DNA from: an uncultured candidate division WPS-2 bacterium | Lineage (GTDB): Bacteria > Vulcanimicrobiota > Vulcanimicrobiia > Vulcanimicrobiales > Vulcanimicrobiaceae | Assembly: GCA_937927945.1 (NCBI GenBank) | Contig: CALEYW010000060.1 | Coordinates: 1 to 57,447 of the forward strand | Length of the DNA: 57,447 nt | Reading direction: 5' to 3' | Part shown: positions 33,321-42,358 of the stretch, piece after piece | Layout: every line of letters begins with the position of its first letter | Numbering within the stretch: the stretch's first letter is position 1 | Notes under the pieces: model-generated | Databases searched by the model: none | Told to the model about the DNA's origin: nothing | What the model saw: the letters and a program-made list of their open reading frames with translations, nothing else | Translations under genes and position numbers: made by a program

Positions 33321-33340
33321 CGTGGTCGTGCCGTCTACGC

Positions 33341-33610
33341 TTAGCGGCGCAGGCCGAGGTCGGCGATGAGCTTGCGGTAGCGCTCGATGTCCTTGCCGGA
33401 GAGGTAGGCGAGCAGGCGCCGGCGCTGACCGACCTGCATCAGCAGGCCGCGGCGGCTGTGATGGTCCTTCTTGTGGACCTTCAGGTGCTCGGTGAGCTGG
33501 TTGATCGAGGCCGTCAGAATCGCGATCTGGACGTCGGCCGACCCGGTGTCGTTCGGGCCGCGACCATACTTGGTCGACAGCTCGGTTTTCTGTTCTTTGG
33601 TGAGGGGCAC
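33341..33610 (-). CDS. rpsO: 30S ribosomal protein S15
   Basis: The protein is 89 residues, full length. The characteristic features are MPLTKEQKTELSTKYGRGPN, DTGSADVQIAILTASINQLT, EHLKVHKKDHHSRRGLLMQV and GQRRRLLAYL. S15 binds 16S rRNA helices h20-h22 early in 30S assembly. A strong terminator follows. In most bacteria pnp comes next; here two other genes separate them. The start is well defined by homology with purine-rich AAAGGAGCC upstream. Confidence 0.98.
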   Translation of the reverse strand: MPLTKEQKTELSTKYGRGPNDTGSADVQIAILTASINQLTEHLKVHKKDHHSRRGLLMQVGQRRRLLAYLSGKDIERYRKLIADLGLRR

Positions 33611-33701
33611 GGGAAGAGAGGCTCCTTTCGACTCGCTCGTCCGCAGACTCCGTGGGTCCGCGACGGCGACCGACGGATCATACCATCTCGGGGAATCGCG
33701 G

Positions 33702-33995
33702 TCAAAGGGCCGGGTTCTCTTTGAGCTCCTCGAGGGTCGCGGCGAGCGTGTCGCGCAGGACCGCGAGCTCGGACGGCAGCTCCGTCGTCTTCGCGGCGAG
33801 CGCTTCGAGCGCGGTCATGATGCGGCGTGCTTCGGCCCGGTCGATCGGCACGTAGAGCGTCTTTTCGAGTTCCGCGTCGAGCCGCTCGATCGCGCGTTTG
33901 GCCATGTTCGCCTGACCGAAGGAGTAGGCGTGATGGCTCGCGTTTCCGAGCAGCTTGAGCTCGGCTTCGAGCCAGTCGCGATAATCTTTGAGCAA
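33702..33995 (-). CDS. Small helical protein of unknown function
   Basis: The protein is 97 residues. It starts at TTG 33995, chosen because GGAGG lies seven bases upstream; longer in-frame starts overlap the divergent Rieske gene. It is mostly helical (AELKLLGNASHHAYSFGQAN, AKRAIERLDAELEKTLYV, ALAAKTTELPSELAVLRD) with coiled-coil-like heptads. No family is recognised. Its start is 37 bases from that of the divergent Rieske protein. Confidence 0.65.
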   Translation of the reverse strand: MLKDYRDWLEAELKLLGNASHHAYSFGQANMAKRAIERLDAELEKTLYVPIDRAEARRIMTALEALAAKTTELPSELAVLRDTLAATLEELKENPAL

Positions 33996-34032
33996 GACGT
34001 CCTCCGGTGTGCGCGGAAGGGTGCGCGTCGGG

Positions 34033-34362
34033 ATGAGTGACTTCGTGGCGGTGGCGCAGGTCGGTGACATCGTACCCGGCAGTGCCAAGGCCGTGGTCGT
34101 CGGGGGTCGCGAGATCGCCCTGTTCAACGTCGGCGGCACGTTTTACGCCCTCGACAATACGTGCCCACATCAAGGCGGCCCGCTCGCCGAAGGATGGATC
34201 GATGGGGCGCAGGTCACCTGCCCGTGGCACGCGTGGACGTTCAAGCTCGACGACGGGAAGATGACGCTCGGCGACTTCGCCTCGGTCGACGCGTTCGACG
34301 TGCGGGTCGAGGGCGAGAGCGTCCTGGTCAGCCGCAAGCCGAAAGGCGAGCCAAGCCGCTAG
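34033..34362 (+). CDS. Rieske [2Fe-2S] ferredoxin
   Basis: The protein is 109 residues and consists of one Rieske domain. The cluster ligands are Cys44 and His46 in NTCPHQGGPLAEG, and Cys63 and His66 in TCPWHAWTF. The size and lack of membrane anchor fit a soluble electron carrier of a dioxygenase or NirD-like system rather than a cytochrome bc subunit. No oxygenase lies next to it. Its 3' end overlaps the converging TonB receptor by 35 bases. Confidence 0.92.
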   Translation: MSDFVAVAQVGDIVPGSAKAVVVGGREIALFNVGGTFYALDNTCPHQGGPLAEGWIDGAQVTCPWHAWTFKLDDGKMTLGDFASVDAFDVRVEGESVLVSRKPKGEPSR

Positions 34363-36304
34363 GCCGCGTGCCGACCGGAAGCGAGAGCCGCAACGTGAGC
34401 GACGAGGGCGGCCCCATCCGGTCGATGCTGGTCAGATAGCGCGTGTCGGCGAGGTTGTCGAACGCGAGCGAAAGCGCCGCGCCGCCGGCCGCGCGCACGG
34501 TCAGCCGTCCGCCGACCAGCAGCGCGGTGCCGAGCGGCTGCTGTTGGAGATCGTCGGCGAATGTCGGGCCGCTGTACGAGACCTCGAGCGCGCCCGTCAC
34601 CTCGCGCACCGTGCGCTCCACCCCGAGCGACGCGGCAGAATCGGGCACGAACGCGAGCCGCTTGCCGATTTGGGGCGCGCTGCCGGCGACGACGCGGTCG
34701 TGCTGCACGGTGCCGAACGCGCGGATGCGCGTGCAGACGTCGCCGCGTTCGTACTCCGCGGTATACGCATCGGTCGCGGTGCGCGCGAAGTTGGCGCGCT
34801 GCTGCACGTTGAGGCCGATCGTTTGGAAGCCGATCGCATCGTGCACGCGCGTGCCGGTGTAATCGAACGCGAGCCGGCTCGCGCGGCCGGCGATGTCGAC
34901 GCCGAACTGCAGCGACCGGCTGCGCTCGGGGACGAGCGCGGGGTTGTTCTGTTCCAGCAGGTTGCCGATGCGGAAGCTGCGGACCAGCTCGTTCAGATAC
35001 GGCGCGCGCCAGCCGGTGCCGAACGCGGCGCGCAGCGCCGTCGCCGGCGAGGCGTCCCAGCGCAGCGCGAGGCGCGGCGAGAGCGCCGCTCCAGTGCGTT
35101 CGCCCAGGGCGTTCGTGGCGACGCGGTCGTACCGCGCCCCGACGATTCCCCCGAAGCGTCCCTGCCAGGCGCGCTGCACCGCGATGCCGTCGAGGCGCTG
35201 CGTCCCGGAGACGTCGCTCTGCACCAGGCCGGCGCCGCTGATCTGATCGCTGTGACCGCTCACCATGCGGTGCTCGATCACGATCGCGAGCGCGTCGCGC
35301 GTGTCGCCGGCGGGATTGAGCGGAATTTCCCAGCGCGCTTGCACGCCGGCGTCCGAGGTCGGAACGTGCTGCGTGTAGAGCAGCGCGCCGGGGGCGGTGG
35401 GATAGCGGTCGGCCAGGTTGGTGAGCGTCGTCGCGCGCGCGTAGCCGGTCACCGCGATCAGCTCGCGGCCGCCGCGGCTCCACCCCAGCGCGAGTTGCCG
35501 CTGCGCGCGCGCGAAGCCGTCGTTCGGTCGTCCGTCTTCTTGTGCGTCGTCGGCGCTCAATGCGTCGAGCCGCCATTCGCCGGCCTCGCTCGCCCCCCAG
35601 CGGGTCACCAGGTGCGCGACGTCGGCGGTGCTGCGCGCGGTCCGATCGACGGCGGAGGTTTGCCCCGGCGGAATCACGTCGTAGGCGAGCCGGCGCGTCG
35701 ACAGCGTCAGCGTCGTCGCCGCGAAACCGGTCGGCAGGCCGGTGATGAGCGTCGCGCTGCCGCGATCGATGCCGCCTGCGCTCGCGTCGAGCAGGCCTTC
35801 GTGTGGTGCGGCGGTGCGCGTGAACAGCGAGAGCGCGCCGCCGATCGCACCCGAGCCGTACAGGGCGGAGCCGGGCCCGCGCAGCAGCTCCGCGCGCTCG
35901 ATCGAGTCGACCGGATACACGTTCCAGTTGACTTGGCCGCCGAACCCGTCCTGAGCGGGAACGCCGTCGACGAGCAGCGTGCCGCGGTCGCTGCCGGCAC
36001 CGCTGAACGAAAGCCGCAGTTGTCCGTAGTTGGTGAAGGGGCCGTTGCTGCGATCGCGATCGACGCCGGGGAGCACGCGCAGCGCCGCGTCGATGGCCGG
36101 CGCCGTCGCGGCGCGCAGCGCGCGTCCGTCGATGACCGACGCCGGTTGGGCCGCGCGATGCAGCGATTGCGCGGAACCCGTCACGACGCGGACGGTGCCG
36201 ATCGTCGAGAGCGGCGAAGCCGTCGGGCTGGGGCTGGGGCTGTGGCTCGGCGTCGTGGGCGCAGTCGCGGCTACGACGATGGCGAGGAAGAGTGCTGGAC
36301 CCAT
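34328..36304 (-). CDS. TonB-dependent outer-membrane receptor
   Basis: The protein is 658 residues. A signal peptide (MGPALFLAIVVAATA) is followed by a Pro/Ser-rich stretch. The plug domain contains AAIDAALRVLPG-like sequence, SGAGSDRGTLLVDGVPAQDG, ERAELLRGPGSALYGSGAIG and GALSLFTR, all standard TonB-receptor plug features. The barrel ends with beta strands such as SLTLRLSLPVGTRP. The TonB box appears as STIGTVRVVT. It imports a siderophore, vitamin or similar ligand across an outer membrane, which is evidence for a diderm. It lies 15 bases after fni on the same strand, with GGAAAGG before the ATG. Confidence 0.92.
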   Translation of the reverse strand: MGPALFLAIVVAATAPTTPSHSPSPSPTASPLSTIGTVRVVTGSAQSLHRAAQPASVIDGRALRAATAPAIDAALRVLPGVDRDRSNGPFTNYGQLRLSFSGAGSDRGTLLVDGVPAQDGFGGQVNWNVYPVDSIERAELLRGPGSALYGSGAIGGALSLFTRTAAPHEGLLDASAGGIDRGSATLITGLPTGFAATTLTLSTRRLAYDVIPPGQTSAVDRTARSTADVAHLVTRWGASEAGEWRLDALSADDAQEDGRPNDGFARAQRQLALGWSRGGRELIAVTGYARATTLTNLADRYPTAPGALLYTQHVPTSDAGVQARWEIPLNPAGDTRDALAIVIEHRMVSGHSDQISGAGLVQSDVSGTQRLDGIAVQRAWQGRFGGIVGARYDRVATNALGERTGAALSPRLALRWDASPATALRAAFGTGWRAPYLNELVRSFRIGNLLEQNNPALVPERSRSLQFGVDIAGRASRLAFDYTGTRVHDAIGFQTIGLNVQQRANFARTATDAYTAEYERGDVCTRIRAFGTVQHDRVVAGSAPQIGKRLAFVPDSAASLGVERTVREVTGALEVSYSGPTFADDLQQQPLGTALLVGGRLTVRAAGGAALSLAFDNLADTRYLTSIDRMGPPSSLTLRLSLPVGTRPSGLARLSACG

Positions 36305-36319
36305 CGCTGTTGCCTTTCC

Positions 36320-37333
36320 CTACGCGAGTGCTTCGCGCAGTTCCGCAACCGTGCGCGAGCCGCTCGCGAAGACGGCGATCCGCAGCGCGGTGGCGAGCTC
36401 GTCGATCAGCGCCGCGACCGCCGCGTCGGATTCGTCCGCCGCGCGCAAGAAGGGCAGCGCGAGCCCGGCGAGATCGGCTCCGAGCGCGAGTGCTTTCGCG
36501 ACTTGGACCCCGTCGCGAATGCCACCGCTCGCCACGAGCGGCACTTGTGGAAGTGCGGCACGCAGCGCCGCAGTCGCGCGCGGCGTCGCGTAGCCCCAAT
36601 CGCCGAAGGCTTCGGCGATACGCTCGCGGCCGGCGTCGCCCGAACGGCGGCCCTCGACGAGTGCCCACGACGTGCCGCCGGCGCCCGCGACGTCGATCGC
36701 CGCGACGCCGCACTCGATCAGCCGCGCCGCCGTCGACGGCGCGATCCCCGACCCGACGCTCTTTGCGATCACCGGCACGTCGAGCGCCGCGCAGAGTGCG
36801 GCGATCTTGGGCGCCAGCGAGCGGAAGTTGGTGTCGCCGTCGCGCTGCAGCGCTTCCTGCAACGGGTTGAGGTGCAGGTACAGGCCGCGCGCGTCGAGCT
36901 CGTCGACCAGCCGCCGCGCGTCGTCGATTCGCACGCCGTAGTTCAACTGCACGGCGCCGAGGTTCGCGAACAGCACCAGCTTCGGCGCGACGGAGCGCAC
37001 GTCGAAGGTCGCGCGCAGCGTCGCGTCTTCGAGCATCGCGCGGCCGCTCCCGAGCGCCATCGCGATGCCGGCCGCCTCGGCGCCGCGCGCCAGCCGGCGA
37101 TTGATCTCGGCCGCTCGCGACGTGCCGCCGGTCATCGATGAGATCATCAGCGGCGCGCGCAGCGCGTGGCCGAGGAACGTCGTCGCGACGTCGACGTCGG
37201 CGAGCGCGATCTCCGGCAGCGCTTCGTGCCGCAGCCGCACGGCGTCCCAGCCCGCGTCGAGCCGGGACGCGACGTCGTCGTCGAGGCAGACGTCGAGGTG
37301 GCGAGACTTGCGACGTTCGGTTGATTCGGCCAT
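36320..37333 (-). CDS. fni: Type 2 isopentenyl-diphosphate delta-isomerase
   Basis: The protein is 337 residues. FMN- and substrate-binding segments are seen: RRKSRHLDVCL at the start, PLMISSMTGGTSRAAEINRR, YLHLNPLQEALQRDGDTNF, IAKSVGSGIAPSTA, and GGTSW. The C-terminal GLVASGGIRDG-like LVASGGIRDGVQVAKALALG is also present. It interconverts IPP and DMAPP using reduced FMN. It supplies prenyl units that the ubiA product would use. GGAGG lies 10 bases upstream of ATG 37333. It is followed by a TonB receptor, an unusual neighbour. Confidence 0.94.
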   Translation of the reverse strand: MAESTERRKSRHLDVCLDDDVASRLDAGWDAVRLRHEALPEIALADVDVATTFLGHALRAPLMISSMTGGTSRAAEINRRLARGAEAAGIAMALGSGRAMLEDATLRATFDVRSVAPKLVLFANLGAVQLNYGVRIDDARRLVDELDARGLYLHLNPLQEALQRDGDTNFRSLAPKIAALCAALDVPVIAKSVGSGIAPSTAARLIECGVAAIDVAGAGGTSWALVEGRRSGDAGRERIAEAFGDWGYATPRATAALRAALPQVPLVASGGIRDGVQVAKALALGADLAGLALPFLRAADESDAAVAALIDELATALRIAVFASGSRTVAELREALA

Positions 37334-37376
37334 CTGCAAGAGGCCTCCGTGCAGCGGTCGGCGATCACCTCCCCCA

Positions 37377-37883
37377 ATGAACGCAAACACGCCCGCATAT
37401 GACGGCATCAGCGGCACCGCCGGCGGCCCCGCGTTCGGCGCCGCACTCGTCCGCCTGGCGGCCGAAAAGGATCTCGACCTCCCCGCGCTCGCCGCGCAGG
37501 CCGAACTCGATCTGCCGTTGCTCGAACAGGTGGCGGCCGGCGAAGCGCGCTTGGGTGTGCCTGCGCTGGCCAGGCTGGCCCGGGCGCTGCGCCAGCGCCC
37601 GATCGGGTTTTTGCAGCGCACGGAACTGCTGGGCCTGGGGGTCTATGCGTTCGGCCTGGACCCGCTCTACTTTCTGCCCGACGGCCAGATCCGCTACGAT
37701 GCCCGGATCTACATGCGGGAGATCAACCCTCGCCACGCGGTCCCCGAAGGCGACATGACCAAGCGGAACCCGGTGCTCAAGGCGCTCACCGACGACACCG
37801 TTCTCGACCCGCTGGGGAAGGTGGAGATCGAGCTGGCCTACCTTTTGCGCGCGGCAGTTCAAGGAACCGGTGGGCAGCTCTAG
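37377..37883 (+). CDS. HTH-like protein of unknown function
   Basis: The protein is 168 residues. Residues 20-75 look like an Xre-type helix-turn-helix: ALVRLAAEKDLDLPALAAQA, ELDLPLLEQVAAGEARLGVP and ALARLARALRQ. The second half (GVYAFGLDPLYFLPDGQIRY, DARIYMREINPRHAVPEGD) is not recognised. It is divergent from fni with 43 bases between start codons. No Shine-Dalgarno is obvious. A regulatory role is suggested only by the helix pattern. Confidence 0.6.
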   Translation: MNANTPAYDGISGTAGGPAFGAALVRLAAEKDLDLPALAAQAELDLPLLEQVAAGEARLGVPALARLARALRQRPIGFLQRTELLGLGVYAFGLDPLYFLPDGQIRYDARIYMREINPRHAVPEGDMTKRNPVLKALTDDTVLDPLGKVEIELAYLLRAAVQGTGGQL

Positions 37884-37935
37884 CCGCGGCATTCAAGAGG
37901 CGGGGTGCAGGCGGGGTGAGAACGCCCGTCACCTT

Positions 37936-38490
37936 ATGGAGATCGAAGGAAAGCGCATCGCCGCCCTGGTCGGAGACGGATTCGAGGAATCCGAGTTGAT
38001 CGAGCCCCGCCGGGCGCTCGAAGAGGCCGGTGCCGTCGTCACCATCGTCGGCGTCGACGATCGCGCGATGCAGAAGATTCGTGGAAAGCGCGGGCTCGAT
38101 GAAGGCGTGAGCGTGAAAGCCGAGGAGCTCGTCGCCGACGTGACCGCCGACGACTTCGACGGCATCCTCATTCCGGGCGGGATGTCGCCGGATCACATTC
38201 GCACCAACAAAGACGTCCAGCGGTTCGTCAAAGAGTTCGACCACGCGAAGAAACCGATGTTCGTGATCTGCCACGGCCCGCAGATTCTGATCTCGGCGCA
38301 GCTGGTGCGCGGCCGCACGCTGACCGGGTTCGCGTCGATCGCCGACGACATCCGCAACGCCGGCGGCTTGTACCGCGACCAGCCGGTGGTGCAGGACGGC
38401 AACTGGGTCACCTCACGGAACCCGCACGACATCCCGCTGTTCAATCGCGCGATGATCGAGAAGCTCGCCGCGCAGAACGCCCCGGTGTGA
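37936..38490 (+). CDS. DJ-1/PfpI-family protein
   Basis: The protein is 184 residues. The conserved acid is in GDGFEESELIEPRRALEEAG (Glu17/18). The nucleophile is Cys112 with His113 in PMFVICHGPQILISAQLVRG. GILIPGGMSPDHIR is the oxyanion region. This is the PfpI/YhbO subgroup, described as deglycases or stress chaperone-peptidases. It follows the HTH-like gene by about 50 bases and may share its transcript. Its neighbour downstream is a decayed SDR. Confidence 0.92.
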   Translation: MEIEGKRIAALVGDGFEESELIEPRRALEEAGAVVTIVGVDDRAMQKIRGKRGLDEGVSVKAEELVADVTADDFDGILIPGGMSPDHIRTNKDVQRFVKEFDHAKKPMFVICHGPQILISAQLVRGRTLTGFASIADDIRNAGGLYRDQPVVQDGNWVTSRNPHDIPLFNRAMIEKLAAQNAPV

Positions 38491-38543
38491 TCGGTTCGCC
38501 CTTCGGCGCACGCTCGAGGGCGCTCGAGGTCGTCGAAGGGCAC

Positions 38544-39291
38544 GAACTGCGCGGGCGTGACGCGATCGTCACCGGTGCGGCGCTTCGCGAACAGCATCCA
38601 CCAGCAGCAGCGTCCGCTGCATCTGCTGATCAACAACGCGGGCGTCATGGCGACGCCGCAGTCGTACACGGTGGATGGTTTCGAGTCGTAGCTCGGAACG
38701 AACCATCTCGGCCACTTCGCGCTCACGATCACCCTGCTGCCGGTGCTGCAGGCGGCGAACGGCGCACGCGTCGTCTCGCTCTCATCGAGCGGGCACCGTC
38801 TCTCCGATGTGGACTTCGACGATCTCAATTATCGAACCCGGCCCTACGCGCCATGGCCCGCGTACGGTCAGTCGAAGACGGCGAACGTGCTGTTCGCGGT
38901 CGGCCTGACGGCGCGCTACGCGGAGGACGGGATCTTCTCGAACGCGCTGATGCCCGGCGGCATCATGACCGGCTTGCAGAAGCACGTCCCGTACGCCGAT
39001 CAAGTGAAGATGGGCTGGTTCGACGAGGACGGCAACCCGAACCCGAGCTTCAAGACCGTCGAGCAAGGTGCGTCGACGTCGGTGTGGGCCGCGGTCGCGC
39101 CGGAGCTCGAGGGCGTCGGCGGACGCTATCTCGAGGACAGCGCCGTCGCACAACCCTGGAACGGCGAGAAGCCCTTCAGCGGCTACATGCCGTACGCGAT
39201 CGACCCGCAGCACGCCGACCGCGTGTGGGAACTCTCGGAGGCCGCGGTCGCGTTGCGTCGATGGCCGCCGACGTCGCGCGCGAGCTGCTGA
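38544..39291 (+). pseudogene. Decayed short-chain dehydrogenase (retinol-dehydrogenase-like)
   Basis: The first 12 codons read ELRGRDAIVTGA, the start of an SDR, and then break off. The next part, in another frame, begins RFANSIHQQQRPLHLLINNA and contains GVMATPQSYTVDGFES. A TAG at 38689-38691 replaces what is normally Gln in FESQLGTNHLGHF. After it the frame is open to 39291 with LGTNHLGHFALTITLLPVLQ, VSLSSSGHRLS, and YGQSKTANVLFAVGL (YxxxK present). About 60 residues of the Rossmann fold are missing. Three lesions (deletion, frameshift, stop) make this a clear pseudogene. An ATG at 38743 could still give a fragment. Confidence 0.85.
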
Positions 39292-39384
39292 TGCTCGGGA
39301 TCTTGCCCGGATTTCTGCCGCCCGGCGTAGCGTCTCGTCGCCCGCGGCGACGTCGAGCAGTTCCTCGATGCGACCGGCGGTTCG

Positions 39385-42246
39385 CTAACCGTGCATCAAT
39401 TGGGTGAAGGCCGGCGAGGGATCGCAATCGAGCTCGGATCGCAGCGCGGTACGATAGCGGCGAAAACATCGCAGCGCCTCGGCACGATCGCCGCGGGCGA
39501 GGTGCGCGCGTACGACGATCTCCGCGCCGACTTCGTCGAGCGGATCGTAGGCGGCGATCTTTTCGCCGAGTCTTCGTGCGTCATCGGGCCGCCCGTTCTC
39601 CAGCGCGATGCGCGCGAGGAGCGCGGCGATCTCGACGCGCCGTTCGTCGATGCGCCGCGCGATCGGATCGAACCACTCCCACTGCGCGAAGTGCGCCGGG
39701 CGCTCGCCATCCCAAAGTGCGAGCGCTTCGCGCAGCAATGCTTCGCGCCGAGCGGGATCGCCGGCGTCGATGGCCGAGCGATACGCGCTCTGTGCATCCC
39801 ACATGTCCACCGTGACGCCGGTGAGCCGCACGCCGTCGCCGGCGCGCATCGTGATGCGGCCGAGCGCCTTGCGCAATCGCCAAAGCGTCACTTTGAGCGC
39901 GTTGCGAGCCGCGTCGGGATCCAAGTCGCCCCAGAAGTGCTCCAGCAGCGTGGCGACGGAAAGCCCGCGCGGCTCTTCGGCGAGCGCGAAGAGCACCGCC
40001 TCCGGAACGTGGCCGAGTCCGACCTCAACACCGTGGCGCAGCACGCGCCCGTCCGCAAAACAGATGCGCACGGCGGCGGGCGCGTCGTTCGCTTCCTTCG
40101 TTCGGTAGCGCTCGAGGAACGGCGCGAGGAATCCTCCGCTGCCTCCACGCGCCGCGTCGTCGACGGCCGCCAGGAGTGCGGGCGCGTCGTCGATCTCGGT
40201 CGCCGCTTCACGCGCCCGAACGAACAGCCGCTCCCGCTCCCGCTCTTGCGCTTGCGCGCCCATCGCGAGCGCCAGACTCGTCAGGACGACGGTGTACGGC
40301 GCGCTGAAGCGCTCGGCGACCTCGCGCGCGTCGGCGAGCGAATGCTCTCGCGCTGCGCGATCCTCGGCGTGCGCCGCGGCGACGAGATGCCCGAAGCAGA
40401 CGTAGATCATCAGGTCGGCAGCACGCGGTTCGCGTTCCCGGCCGCGCATCATTGCGGTCAAGAACCCGAATGCGAAGACGCCGTCTCGCTCGACCAATTC
40501 GTCCAAGTCAGCGGAGAGTTGAGCGACCAGATCATCGTCGCCGGCGAGCCAAGCACCGATCGCCGCCTCGGCCGTGCACCGCGCGACGTAGTTGCGCAGG
40601 CCGACGGCGGCGACGATCATGCGCGCTTCGTCGATCTGTTGGCGCTCGGCTTCGCGTTCACCCCGCAGCCGGGCGATGTCGGCGCCGGCGATGAGATGCA
40701 GCCCCGAAACGATCGGCGGCGACGCCGCGCCCAGGTTCGGAGCGCTCAGCTCGCGCTCCGCGTCCCGCAGCGCGCCGCTGCGCGCGAGCACCAAGCCTCG
40801 AAAGTAGTGGAGATAGGCGACCATCCCCAACTGGCGGCGTTGCTCTACCCCGTCGTCCGGCGCGATCGTCCAACCGGCGATCGTTCGTTCCAGTTCGTCG
40901 AGCAGCGCTAGGGCTTCACGGAAGTGCCCGACGTACTGCTCGTAGAGCACGCGGGTGAACCCGACGAAGAGCCGCGTGGCGACCGGCGTGTCACCGCCGC
41001 AAGCATCCCAGATCGCTTCCGCCTCGGCGCGCGTCTCTTCGACCGGCGTCTGCCACAGGCGGACCATGACTGCTGCGCCCCAGACGACCGGGTACCGTCG
41101 CCGAACGTCGTTGGGAAGTGCGGTCGCCAGGCGGGCGAGGTCGAGCTCGAGGACGGTTTCGGCGCGATCGAGCGCGACCGCGGCAGCTTCGGGGTCACCC
41201 GCTGCCAGAAACAGCCGCGCTGCGTTCCGTGCGTCGCCGCAGCTCGCGTACTGCTCGGCGGCCGACCGAACGATGGCGTGGGCCAGATCCGGGGCTGCCA
41301 ATCGCAGCGCACTCGCCGCGAGCGGATGCACTTCGTAGACGCTCTCGCGCTTTCGCACGAACGGCGACTCGCGCGACGCGCGTTCGAGGGCATCGGCCGG
41401 CTCGGGGCCGAGCGCGATCTCGATATCGCTCCCTCCGGCGTCCGGGACGACGCTGCAGAAGAGCAGCGCGTCACGCAGCGGGCACGGCATCGTTTCCAGC
41501 ACTTGGTCGACCACGTACTCGTGTAGATCGTCGTAGTCGACCGCGTCGAGCTCGTCGAGCAATGCGTCGAGGCGGCTCTCATCGGCGAATCGAACGAACA
41601 GCAGGACCGCGATCGGCCAGCCGCGCGAAACGCGCACGATCCGTTCCAGCTGGGCGGGCGCGATCGTTCGTTCGCCGAGCACCCGCCGCACTTCGTCCGC
41701 GGTAAAGGCGAGGTCCGCAGCGTGCAGCGTGAGGATCTGATGCGGCGGTACGAAACGGCTCAGGTGCAAGCGGAGCGGTTCGCGGGTGCAGGCGACGATG
41801 CGCCGATCCGGGGGACGTTCGGCCAGGAGCCGTGCGAGCAGGTCCCGGGTTGCCCCCTGCGTCGCATGCTCCGCATTCTCGAAGACGATCGTCGACGCGG
41901 AGCGCGGCTGACGCCAGATCGACAACAGCGTCGCGAGCTGCTCGTCGAGCGCGACCGACGCATCGCCGAGGATGCTCGCGGGGCGCGCGAACTCCTCGCG
42001 GCGTTCGGGGAAGGCGTCGGCGAGCCCGGCCAGTACGTCCCGCGCGAGATCGGCCGCCTGCCCAGCACCCGCACAATCGGCGATGCCGACGTGCATTTCA
42101 TCGGCGGTTGCTTGGCGCGCGAAGGTCGATTTTCCGAAACCGGCCGGCGCCGAGAGCACGAGCAGCGCCGGATGCGCCGCGCGCACGCGCGTCAAGAGCT
42201 CCTCACGCGGCACTTCCCCGCTGTGCGCCCGCTCGCTGCCGATCAC
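39385..42246 (-). CDS. MalT-like ATPase regulator with C-terminal BTAD domain
   Basis: The protein is 953 residues. The N-terminal STAND/NTPase begins with the P-loop SAPAGFGKSTFARQ (about 32-45) and IVFENAEHATQGATRDLLAR (Walker B-like). A long TPR-like helical middle follows (DARNAARLFLAAGDPEAAAV, YFRGLVLARSGALRDAEREL). Near 750-800 is an OmpR-like winged helix (ARNALKVTLWRLRKALGRI). The end is a BTAD (SARP-type) domain with AHLARGDRAEALRCFRRYRT. These giant regulators sense a ligand through ATP-dependent oligomerisation. GTG 42246 has AGAGG upstream. No target is evident. Confidence 0.88.
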   Translation of the reverse strand: MIGSERAHSGEVPREELLTRVRAAHPALLVLSAPAGFGKSTFARQATADEMHVGIADCAGAGQAADLARDVLAGLADAFPERREEFARPASILGDASVALDEQLATLLSIWRQPRSASTIVFENAEHATQGATRDLLARLLAERPPDRRIVACTREPLRLHLSRFVPPHQILTLHAADLAFTADEVRRVLGERTIAPAQLERIVRVSRGWPIAVLLFVRFADESRLDALLDELDAVDYDDLHEYVVDQVLETMPCPLRDALLFCSVVPDAGGSDIEIALGPEPADALERASRESPFVRKRESVYEVHPLAASALRLAAPDLAHAIVRSAAEQYASCGDARNAARLFLAAGDPEAAAVALDRAETVLELDLARLATALPNDVRRRYPVVWGAAVMVRLWQTPVEETRAEAEAIWDACGGDTPVATRLFVGFTRVLYEQYVGHFREALALLDELERTIAGWTIAPDDGVEQRRQLGMVAYLHYFRGLVLARSGALRDAERELSAPNLGAASPPIVSGLHLIAGADIARLRGEREAERQQIDEARMIVAAVGLRNYVARCTAEAAIGAWLAGDDDLVAQLSADLDELVERDGVFAFGFLTAMMRGREREPRAADLMIYVCFGHLVAAAHAEDRAAREHSLADAREVAERFSAPYTVVLTSLALAMGAQAQERERERLFVRAREAATEIDDAPALLAAVDDAARGGSGGFLAPFLERYRTKEANDAPAAVRICFADGRVLRHGVEVGLGHVPEAVLFALAEEPRGLSVATLLEHFWGDLDPDAARNALKVTLWRLRKALGRITMRAGDGVRLTGVTVDMWDAQSAYRSAIDAGDPARREALLREALALWDGERPAHFAQWEWFDPIARRIDERRVEIAALLARIALENGRPDDARRLGEKIAAYDPLDEVGAEIVVRAHLARGDRAEALRCFRRYRTALRSELDCDPSPAFTQLMHG

Positions 42247-42358
42247 TGGGACACCTCTGGGGCACCGGCCGGAAGCCGAACCCCTACGCGCAGTATACGC
42301 CTTGCCTGCGATGCGGCGGATCCATGCGGCGTGGGGCTTTCGGCCCGCGGCTGGACGG

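Noticed and set aside
42247..42358. Short plus-strand CxxC-like peptide (PCLRCGGS) between the BTAD gene and the membrane protein
   Set aside because: It exists only as the tail of a long antisense frame, has no start codon or Shine-Dalgarno of its own, and is too short to judge.
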